Shown: positions 52,115 through 58,306 of the stretch, piece by piece
Layout of the letters: every line of letters starts with the position of its first letter
Numbering within the stretch: position 1 is the first letter of the stretch
Source of the DNA: UBA3496 sp964558115
Lineage (GTDB): Bacteria > UBA8248
NCBI GenBank assembly: GCA_964558115.1
Contig: CAZLCI010000003.1
Coordinates: 1-58,306, forward strand
Reading direction: 5' to 3'
DNA length: 58,306 nucleotides
Translations under genes and position numbers: made by a program
Notes under the pieces: generated by a model
What the model was told of the DNA's origin: nothing
The model's database searches: none
The model's input: only the letters and a program-made list of their open reading frames with translations

Positions 52115-52872
52115 AAAAAAGACCCTCAATTTTTGGACAATTAGCCGTTGTGACAGGAGCTGCGTCTGGTATAGGGGAGGCGGTTGTGTCTCGCTTTGCA
52201 GACGAAGGGGCGAGGATAGCTCTTCTAGATAAAGACAAAAAAAAAGGAGAGTCTCTTAGTCAATATCTTTCTTCTGAAGGCGTCAATGCAAAGTTCTATG
52301 AATGTGATGTTACACAAGAAAGGTCAGTGAGTACGACGTTTGATTTAATTTTAAAAAATTTGGGATCAATTCAAATTTTAATAAACTGCGCCGGTGGTTT
52401 TTTTGAAAATCCATCTCTTGAAACTGTTACAGAAAGTCACTGGGAAGAAGTCCTTGAATTGAACTTAAAATCGGTTTATTTGTGCTCAAGAAGAGCAGTT
52501 CCTTCAATGAAAGAATCGAAATATGGAAGAATAGTTAACGTTTCCTCTCAAACCGCTCGCGAAGGGTTAGTGGAAACGTCGTTGCCATATGGAGCCGCTA
52601 AAGCCGGAGTTTTGGGTTTAACTAGAAGGCTTGCTAGCGAACTCGCCTTAGATGGAATTACAGTCAACGCGGTTGCTCCTGGAGTAGTTTTATCTCCGAG
52701 GGTTGCCGAACTACACAAAGAAAGGCTACCCAGGCTCATGTCTGAAATCCCTATGAATCGTGCGGGAGGGGCGGAAGAGATTGCTGACGGGATTTGGTAT
52801 TTGTCTACCCCCGGCGCATCTTATATAACCGGGGTTACACTTGACATTAACGGCGGCCGGTATATGGGATAA
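52111..52872 (+). CDS. Short-chain dehydrogenase/reductase (FabG-like)
   Basis: A 253-residue classical SDR. The NAD(P) motif is TGAASGIGEAV (about residues 16-26), the active Ser in VNVSSQTAREG (about 142), the Tyr-x3-Lys in LPYGAAKAG (about 158-166), and ITGVTLDINGGRYMG closes the protein. It could reduce 3-oxoacyl or other ketones. Its start overlaps the selenoprotein stop by four bases (ATGA), and it ends 37 bases before mnmE. The substrate cannot be read from the sequence. Confidence 0.9.
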   Translation: MKKRPSIFGQLAVVTGAASGIGEAVVSRFADEGARIALLDKDKKKGESLSQYLSSEGVNAKFYECDVTQERSVSTTFDLILKNLGSIQILINCAGGFFENPSLETVTESHWEEVLELNLKSVYLCSRRAVPSMKESKYGRIVNVSSQTAREGLVETSLPYGAAKAGVLGLTRRLASELALDGITVNAVAPGVVLSPRVAELHKERLPRLMSEIPMNRAGGAEEIADGIWYLSTPGASYITGVTLDINGGRYMG

Positions 52873-52909
52873 GCGGTTCCTGAAAAGCAATTCTTTTTGA
52901 AAGCAAAAA

Positions 52910-54322
52910 ATGAACACTTTATTAAAAAATGAAACTATAGTCGCTTTGTCCACCCCTGTTGGCGTAGGGGCAATATCTATTGTTAGGCTTAGCGGTCCCA
53001 ATGTAAGACAAATTTTAAGCAAAATTTTTATTTCTAAGACCTCGGCCAAGGAGCTGCCAAAAAGGACGCCCGTCCTTGGAAATTTTATAGACATTGATGG
53101 TGAAATTTTTGACGAAGGACAGGTTGTTTTATATGAAAAGCCCAACTCTTACACCGGGGAAGATTTGGCAGAACTGTTCTGTCATGGAAGTATAGCAATT
53201 TATCAGTTTTTGATAGAGTCAGCATGTTCAGCTGGGGCAAGAGTTGCGGGGCCAGGGGAGTTCACAAGAAGAGCTTTTATTGAAGGAAAGATTGATCTGG
53301 TTCAATCCGAGTCAGTTGCGGATCTAATTTCCTCTGAAACAAGGACCTCTGCAAAAATAGCTCTTTCTCAATTACAAGGAACCCTTTCGGCGTGTTTAGA
53401 GGAAATATGGCAACAGATAGTCGAAATAGGCGCACATCTGGAAGCCTCTATTGATTTTCCAGATGAGTTTGAGCCGGGCGCAGGCCCTATGGTGCAAGGG
53501 AGGCCGCTTTTCGGCGAAGAGTTGGCACCTCTTTTTGCTAATACGGAAAAATCACTGAAAGATTTAGAGGATTCATTTCGATCTGGAAAAATTCTAAGAG
53601 AGGGCGCTCGAATTGCTATAATCGGGAGGCCAAATGTTGGAAAATCCACCCTTTTAAACAATCTATTAGGAGAAGAAAGGTCGATTACTAGCGATATCCC
53701 TGGAACAACGAGAGATACCATTGAAGAGGTTTGTGATGTAAATGGAATACCCGTACGATTTATTGATACCGCGGGCCTTAGAAATACTCGGGACCTTATA
53801 GAAAAAGAAGGAACCAAGAGAGCATATGATGCCGCCAAAACCGCAGATCTTTGTCTTTTGGTTTTGGACGCATGCAATGCAAAATCTGAATTTGAATGGG
53901 CGCAGGAGGAGGCAAAAAAAATAGAAACAAGCAAGTTGATTGTTTTAAACAAAACAGATCTTGTTTTCTCTGACATATCGGTCGAATGGAGTCCCGGCAT
54001 TCAAAGTGTTTCAATTTCCGCGCTCCAAAAAAAAGGGTTAGATTTGCTTAAAAATTCTGTTTTTGAGATTTTAACAGGAGGAAATCATCGAGAAGGAAAA
54101 ATGTTGCATACGATTTTAACAAACGAAAGACACAAAAATTTAATCAACAAGGCAAGATTGGCCCTTAAGGAAGCTTTTGTTTTATGTGAAAAAGGCTATT
54201 CCCCAGAACTTATAGCGGTTCACTTAAATGATTCTAGTGCCGCATTTTCTGAAATTCTTGGAAAAAGCTACGGAGACTCGCTTTTAGATAAGATTTTTTC
54301 AGAGTTTTGTATTGGAAAATAA
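52910..54322 (+). CDS. mnmE: tRNA uridine-modifying GTPase MnmE
   Basis: A 470-residue GTPase that, with MnmG, makes the 5-substituted wobble uridine of several tRNAs. The N-terminal THF-binding domain (about residues 1-125) is followed by helices and the G domain: GRPNVGKSTLLNNLLGEER (about 241), DTAGLRNTRD (G3, about 286) and NKTDLV (G4, about 348). The C-terminal FCIGK with the functional Cys is intact. Confidence 0.96.
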   Translation: MNTLLKNETIVALSTPVGVGAISIVRLSGPNVRQILSKIFISKTSAKELPKRTPVLGNFIDIDGEIFDEGQVVLYEKPNSYTGEDLAELFCHGSIAIYQFLIESACSAGARVAGPGEFTRRAFIEGKIDLVQSESVADLISSETRTSAKIALSQLQGTLSACLEEIWQQIVEIGAHLEASIDFPDEFEPGAGPMVQGRPLFGEELAPLFANTEKSLKDLEDSFRSGKILREGARIAIIGRPNVGKSTLLNNLLGEERSITSDIPGTTRDTIEEVCDVNGIPVRFIDTAGLRNTRDLIEKEGTKRAYDAAKTADLCLLVLDACNAKSEFEWAQEEAKKIETSKLIVLNKTDLVFSDISVEWSPGIQSVSISALQKKGLDLLKNSVFEILTGGNHREGKMLHTILTNERHKNLINKARLALKEAFVLCEKGYSPELIAVHLNDSSAAFSEILGKSYGDSLLDKIFSEFCIGK

Positions 54323-54368
54323 TCTGCTATAGATATAAATCAAAATTTTTTAATAATTTAAGGACGAA

Positions 54369-56282
54369 ATGGACAAGAATAATTTTGACGTAATTGTCGT
54401 TGGCGCCGGACATGCTGGATGCGAGGCTGCATTAGCTGCAGCCAGAAAAGGTTCAAGGGTTCTTCTTTTGTCAATGAATCTTGATACGGTTGGGCTGATG
54501 TCTTGCAATCCTGCTATCGGAGGGCTTGCCAAGGGTGTTTTAGTCAGAGAAATAGATGCTCTTGGTGGAGAGATGGGAAGAGCGATAGACAAAACAGGGA
54601 TTCAGTTTAGAATGCTGAACACAAAAAAGGGTCCTGCTGTACAAGCTCTCAGAGCACAAGCAGACAAACAAGAGTACCGGTTGTATATGAAACATTTCGT
54701 TGAAAACCAGAAGAACCTTGTTTTGAAACAAGGTATGTTAAAAAAGATAATAATTAAAAACGATCGGGTTCTTGGCATCGAAACACAGTTTGGCGAAGAA
54801 ATACAGGCCCCCGCAGTTGTATTAACACCAGGGACTTTTACGAGGGGCCTCTTGCACTATGGGAAAAAACAAATCAAGGGAGGAAGAGCGGGAGAGGGAT
54901 CTGCGAATGAATTTTCTGATCAGTTAGTCGATCTTGGTTTTAAAATTGAAAGAATGAAAACAGGAACTCCGCCAAGGCTAGACTCAAAAACCATTGATTT
55001 TAAAGGTCTTGAAGTTCAGCCAGGCGATAATCCTCCTATACCGTTCTCTTTTCGAACAAAAGAATTGCTTCAAAATCAGTTGCCCTGCTGGATAACCTAT
55101 ACTAACGAGGCAACTCACTCGATCATAAGAAAGAACATTGACAGATCGCCTATGTACAATGGCCAAATTAGCGCTACTGGTGTTAGGTATTGTCCTAGCA
55201 TCGAAGACAAGATTATGAGGTTTGAAGGGAAGACCTCGCATCAAATATTTTTAGAGCCTGAAGGGCTGAGGACATGCGAAATTTATGTTAATGGCCTTTC
55301 CACGAGCCTTCCGGTGGACATACAAAAGCAAATAATTCAAACGATTCCAGGGCTAGAAAACGCCGAGATGATGAGGGCTGGATATGCAGTAGAGTATGAT
55401 TTTGTTTGCCCGATGGAACTTGATAATTCTCTTATGACCAATAAAATCAATGGGTTATTCCATGCCGGGCAAATCAATGGAACCACTGGGTACGAAGAAG
55501 CGGCAGCTCAAGGCATTATGGCTGGGATAAACGCTTCTTCTTATGCAAATAACGACGCTCCTTTTACTTTGGGACGCGATGATGCCTATTTAGGGGTTCT
55601 GGTAGACGATCTGGTCACAAAAGGAACTGTTGAGCCTTACAGAATGTTTACAAGCAGGGCTGAGCACAGACTTCTTTTAAGACACGATAACGCAGACTAT
55701 AGGCTAACAGAAATGGGGCACAGGGCTGGAGTTGTAAGCCCAGAGAGTTACAATTTTTTCTTAGATAAAAAGCAGAAAACTTCAGATATGCTTGATTATT
55801 TTGAGACAACTAAAATTTATCCGAGTCCTGAAGTCCAGTCTTCCTTGGAAGCTTTGGGCAGCTCTCCTCTTAAGAAGCCCTATAAGCTTTCTGAAATATT
55901 GAGAAGGCCTGAAATTAATTTGATGGATTTAGTCGAAGCAAATCTGTCAGATGCTCCTAGCCTTGAAAATTTATGGGAGTGCCTTGACAGTGAAGGAAGA
56001 AGGTATGTTTCTGCAGAAGTAAAATACAAAGAATATTTCCAAAGAGAAAAACAGCAGGTTATAAGACTTAGATCTGCTGACAAGGTTCCCATACCCGAAA
56101 GTATTTCTTACGATCAAGTCACGCACTTAACGGCTGAGGCAAGGCAAAGATTGGCTAAAGTCAAGCCTAAAAGTCTCGGCCAGGCAAGTAGGGTATCAGG
56201 CGTAACGCCAGCTGCAATAGCTGTTTTGGAGGTCTATTTAAAAAGGCTCTCTGGCAAACCAAAAGAAAATCAAGCTTCCTAG
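54369..56282 (+). CDS. mnmG: tRNA uridine-modifying FAD enzyme MnmG
   Basis: A 637-residue FAD/NADH protein, partner of MnmE. FAD motif VVGAGHAGCEAALAAARKG at residues 11-29, GLAKGVLVREIDALGGEMG (about 53), the KTGTPPRL and NGLSTSLPVDIQ motifs, and GQINGTTGYEEAAAQG (about 365) are all conserved. The C-terminal tail binds MnmE. Preceded by AAGGACGA. It starts 46 bases after mnmE. Confidence 0.97.
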   Translation: MDKNNFDVIVVGAGHAGCEAALAAARKGSRVLLLSMNLDTVGLMSCNPAIGGLAKGVLVREIDALGGEMGRAIDKTGIQFRMLNTKKGPAVQALRAQADKQEYRLYMKHFVENQKNLVLKQGMLKKIIIKNDRVLGIETQFGEEIQAPAVVLTPGTFTRGLLHYGKKQIKGGRAGEGSANEFSDQLVDLGFKIERMKTGTPPRLDSKTIDFKGLEVQPGDNPPIPFSFRTKELLQNQLPCWITYTNEATHSIIRKNIDRSPMYNGQISATGVRYCPSIEDKIMRFEGKTSHQIFLEPEGLRTCEIYVNGLSTSLPVDIQKQIIQTIPGLENAEMMRAGYAVEYDFVCPMELDNSLMTNKINGLFHAGQINGTTGYEEAAAQGIMAGINASSYANNDAPFTLGRDDAYLGVLVDDLVTKGTVEPYRMFTSRAEHRLLLRHDNADYRLTEMGHRAGVVSPESYNFFLDKKQKTSDMLDYFETTKIYPSPEVQSSLEALGSSPLKKPYKLSEILRRPEINLMDLVEANLSDAPSLENLWECLDSEGRRYVSAEVKYKEYFQREKQQVIRLRSADKVPIPESISYDQVTHLTAEARQRLAKVKPKSLGQASRVSGVTPAAIAVLEVYLKRLSGKPKENQAS

Positions 56283-56303
56283 ATTAATCCCAATTTATTA
56301 AAA

Positions 56304-56319
56304 TGTTCCACGTGAAACA
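56304..56319. promoter_or_regulatory. parS: parS site 1
   Basis: TGTTCCACGTGAAACA, matching the near-universal 16-bp bacterial parS palindrome at 15 or 16 positions. ParB binds here to form the origin-proximal partition complex. Confidence 0.93.
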
Positions 56320-56339
56320 TCAAAAAATAAAGTTGTTTC

Positions 56340-56355
56340 TGTTCCACGTGAAACA
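56340..56355. promoter_or_regulatory. parS: parS site 2
   Basis: The same TGTTCCACGTGAAACA again, 36 bases after the first (start to start), so the two copies lie close together and face the same way (they are nearly palindromic). Just upstream of the parA gene and overlapping a possible promoter. Confidence 0.93.
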
Positions 56356-56365
56356 AAAGTATGGT

Positions 56366-56371
56366 TATAAT
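56366..56371 (+). promoter_or_regulatory. Possible parA promoter -10 box
   Basis: A perfect TATAAT ten bases after parS site 2. The expected -35 region falls inside the parS site (no good TTGACA), which would make expression sensitive to ParB binding. Inferred. Confidence 0.4.
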
Positions 56372-56447
56372 GGGCTGTGTTTTTTTATTTAAATTTTTCT
56401 TGTCACAATATTATAGGCTGTATTTTTAATCAAAGAAGGAATTTTCA

Positions 56448-57293
56448 TTGATTGGCGATAATGAGTTTTGGCAAAATTCAGGCTTGATAAACAATAAAGA
56501 CAAACATTCAAAAAAGGCTTATGTAGTAGCGGTTGCGAATCAAAAGGGTGGGGTTGGCAAAACCACTACCGCAGTAAACCTTTCTGCATGTTTGGCCAAG
56601 AAGGGAAAAAAAGTGCTCCTTTTTGATTTAGATCCACAATCTAACGCTTCAAGTTCGCTGGGCTCTACTGCAGACGAAAACAACCTTTACAATCTTCTGA
56701 TTAGCGATAATGCGCCGAGCAATGAATTCGTTCAAGTAACTGATATTAAAGGACTTATGGTATTTCCGTCAACCTCAGATTTGGCTGCAGCAGAGGTTGA
56801 ATTAGCCGATGTTCCTGATCGTATTGGTAGACTGGAAAGGATTGTGAGCTTTTTTCAAAATCATTTCGATCTTATTGTTGTTGACTGTCCACCGTCTCTT
56901 GGTTTTTTGACTTTAAATGCATTTAATGCTTCTGATGAACTTTTAATACCAATGCAAGCTGAATATTTTGCTCTTGAAGGTCTAGCACGCCTTATGAAAA
57001 CTATTGAAAGAATTTCTCATTCAAATGATTTTTCGAAGAATCCTAAAATTGGAGGAATTATTCTTACAATGTATGATACCAGGACAAATCTTTCAAAACA
57101 GGTTTCGGATGAGGTTAAGAATCATGTCTCTAATCTATTGTATGAGGTTAAAATTCCAAGAAATATTAAATTAGCAGAAGCTCCAAGTCATGGACTTCCA
57201 GTGATCTCATATGACCCGTATTCACAGGGGGCAAAAGCTTATATACAGTTAGCGGAAGAATTTTTAAGAAGACTGAAAGAAAACGAACTATAA
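56448..57293 (+). CDS. parA: Chromosome partition ATPase ParA (Soj)
   Basis: A 281-residue deviant-Walker ATPase that moves parS/ParB complexes. The Walker A ANQKGGVGKTTTAVNLSA is near residue 30, with the PSTSDLAAAEVELAD and VDCPPSLGFLTLNA stretches following. TTG at 56448 has AAGGA seven bases before it; about 25 residues precede the Walker A. It is followed by parB after 30 bases. Confidence 0.95.
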   Translation: MIGDNEFWQNSGLINNKDKHSKKAYVVAVANQKGGVGKTTTAVNLSACLAKKGKKVLLFDLDPQSNASSSLGSTADENNLYNLLISDNAPSNEFVQVTDIKGLMVFPSTSDLAAAEVELADVPDRIGRLERIVSFFQNHFDLIVVDCPPSLGFLTLNAFNASDELLIPMQAEYFALEGLARLMKTIERISHSNDFSKNPKIGGIILTMYDTRTNLSKQVSDEVKNHVSNLLYEVKIPRNIKLAEAPSHGLPVISYDPYSQGAKAYIQLAEEFLRRLKENEL

Positions 57294-57322
57294 AACGAGA
57301 AGAAGAAAGGAGGGGCTAATAA

Positions 57323-58234
57323 ATGGCGAAAAAAGCTTTAGGTCGTGGTTTGGATGCACTTTTATCAGCTTCAAAATCCGAAGAGGTTATTTCATCAGAT
57401 TTTCCTGAGAAATCTGACGAAATAAATTTAAATCTAGTCGAACAGATACAGTTAAGTAAAATAGAATCGGGAAAACATCAACCGCGCGAAGTATTTGACG
57501 AGGAAGAATTGAAAAATCTAGCAACTTCAGTTTCTAACCACGGAGTGATACAGCCTATATTATTAAAAAAAATAGGCGAAGATAGATTTGAGATTATAGC
57601 TGGAGAAAGAAGATGGCGTGCGGCTAAAATGGCAAATCTTAGCACAATCCCCGCAATTTTTACTGATATTATGGAGAAAGAAACTCTTGAAGTCTCAATA
57701 GTGGAAAATCTTCAAAGATCAGATTTAAATCCAATAGAAGAATCAAAAGCTTACGATAGTTTAATGATTAAATATAACCTCACCCAGGAAGAAGTTGCTG
57801 AACGCGTTGGCAAGGATCGTTCTACAATCGCAAATTATATTCGATTATTGAAACTTCCCGAGTTAGTGCAGAAAAGAGTCGCAGATGGTGAGCATACAAT
57901 GGGACATGCAAGAGCCTTGCTTTCTTTAATTAAAACAGAACTGATTATAAAATTCAGTGAAAAAGCTATTAAAAGTAATTTATCTGTTAGGCAGCTTGAA
58001 TCAGAAATCAAAATGTATACAAATGGCAATACCAAAAGGAAAAAGAATGATCTCCAAGACAACAACCTGTCTGGTCTGCAAAATAATGTTTTTGTGGAGG
58101 ATGCTATTGAAAAAATTCGTTCCAGTCTTGGAACTAAAGTAGGAATTAAAGGAAATGACCACAGGGGATTGTTGGTAATAGAGTATTATTCTAAGGAAAC
58201 TCTTGAAGGTATTATAAATAAAATTCTTAACTGA
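57323..58234 (+). CDS. parB: Chromosome partition protein ParB
   Basis: A 303-residue ParB/Spo0J. The start KKALGRGLDALLSA is the ParA-interacting segment; the CTPase region has QPILLKK and IAGERRWRAAKMA (about 88-100) and ENLQRSDLNPIEEAKAY-like (about 131), then the HTH with YNLTQEEVAERVGKDRSTIANYIRLL (about 149-174). It binds parS, spreads as a CTP clamp and loads SMC. AAAGGAGGGG stands before the ATG, an unusually strong site. Confidence 0.96.
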   Translation: MAKKALGRGLDALLSASKSEEVISSDFPEKSDEINLNLVEQIQLSKIESGKHQPREVFDEEELKNLATSVSNHGVIQPILLKKIGEDRFEIIAGERRWRAAKMANLSTIPAIFTDIMEKETLEVSIVENLQRSDLNPIEESKAYDSLMIKYNLTQEEVAERVGKDRSTIANYIRLLKLPELVQKRVADGEHTMGHARALLSLIKTELIIKFSEKAIKSNLSVRQLESEIKMYTNGNTKRKKNDLQDNNLSGLQNNVFVEDAIEKIRSSLGTKVGIKGNDHRGLLVIEYYSKETLEGIINKILN

Positions 58235-58278
58235 TGTTTATAATAAAATTTTTTTTCTTTCTTTTTAATATGCAATTC

Positions 58279-58299
58279 AATCAATTAGAATTGATTTTT
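58279..58299 (+). terminator. Intrinsic terminator after parB
   Basis: AATCAATT (58279-58286), AG, AATTGATT (58289-58296), then a T-run to 58299, about 45 bases past the parB stop. AT-rich stem, so of moderate strength. Confidence 0.6.
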
Positions 58300-58306
58300 C
58301 ATTATT

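Noticed and set aside
53368..54000. Long antisense open frame inside mnmE
   Set aside because: It is the shadow of a well-conserved gene and has no family-like sequence or ribosome site.
1..58306. TGA read as Trp throughout (genetic code 4)
   Set aside because: Many genes end in TGA at their normal family length (dnaA, rnpA, the selenoprotein itself) and Trp codons are TGG.
1..58306. CRISPR arrays, tRNA or rRNA genes, insertion sequences
   Set aside because: No regularly spaced repeats, no cloverleaf or rRNA-like stretches in the gaps, and no transposase-like protein was found by reading.

Overview
The window looks like the replication-origin region plus adjoining chromosome of an AT-rich Gram-negative bacterium. 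The protein set is proteobacterial in style: a complete IscRSUA-HscBA-Fdx-IscX operon, a GyrB of about 830 residues with the long insertion, a YidC with a large periplasmic domain, and TruD. Acyl-CoA genes (two CaiB/BaiF CoA-transferases, two crotonases), an MmgE/PrpD protein, an LLM flavoprotein and an F1 operon with two different b subunits would suit an uncultivated marine 'delta-like' lineage such as SAR324. That placement is inference from gene content, not from a marker tree.

Layout. 1-1.2 kb: an M24-fold protein. 1.2-8.0 kb (minus): TPR protein and ATP synthase genes atpF', atpF, atpH, atpA, atpG, atpD, atpC; the a and c subunits are not here. 8.3-10.6 kb (plus): FAH-family hydrolase, crotonase, unknown protein. 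10.6-19.2 kb (minus): a long run DUF1015, engB, endonuclease IV-like, MmgE/PrpD, selenocysteine glutaredoxin, trxB, nuoI, pncB, nrnA. 19.4-25.3 kb (mostly plus): LLM oxidoreductase, small membrane protein, Tim44-like protein (minus), CoA-transferase, histone-deacetylase-fold protein and MFS carrier. 25.3-28.0 kb (minus): rsmI, CoA-transferase, crotonase. 28.1-33.9 kb (minus): isc operon with an IscR-like operator and an internal terminator-like hairpin. 33.9-41.1 kb: periplasmic binding protein, mutY, NAD-epimerase, truD, sulfurtransferase, two exported proteins. 41.1-48.8 kb (minus): gyrA, gyrB, recF, a probable oriC, dnaA. 49.0-58.2 kb (plus): rpmH, rnpA, yidD, yidC, a DsbA-like selenoprotein, an SDR, mnmE, mnmG, two parS sites, parA, parB.

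The most striking content is two genes hidden by in-frame TGA codons. At 14624-14869 (minus) the TGA falls in the first active-site position of a glutaredoxin (U-P-P-C). At 51479-52114 (plus) it falls in the first active-site position of a membrane-anchored DsbA-like protein (U-P-D-C). Each has a small hairpin with an AG-starting apical loop about 20 nt after the TGA, as expected for bacterial SECIS elements. Both are thiol-redox enzymes; the first sits beside thioredoxin reductase, the second inside the rpmH-rnpA-yidD-yidC-mnmE-mnmG cluster. The Sec machinery (selA, selB, selC, selD) is not in the window.

The origin is also notable. dnaA is followed directly by recF without dnaN. The dnaA-recF gap has an AT-rich tract, a TAG-type DnaA-trio array, a short GC patch and DnaA-box-like 9-mers. 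Genes diverge from this area (left mostly minus, right plus), as expected around a bidirectional origin, with parS/parABS 9 kb away. No rRNA, tRNA, CRISPR array or insertion sequence was recognised.
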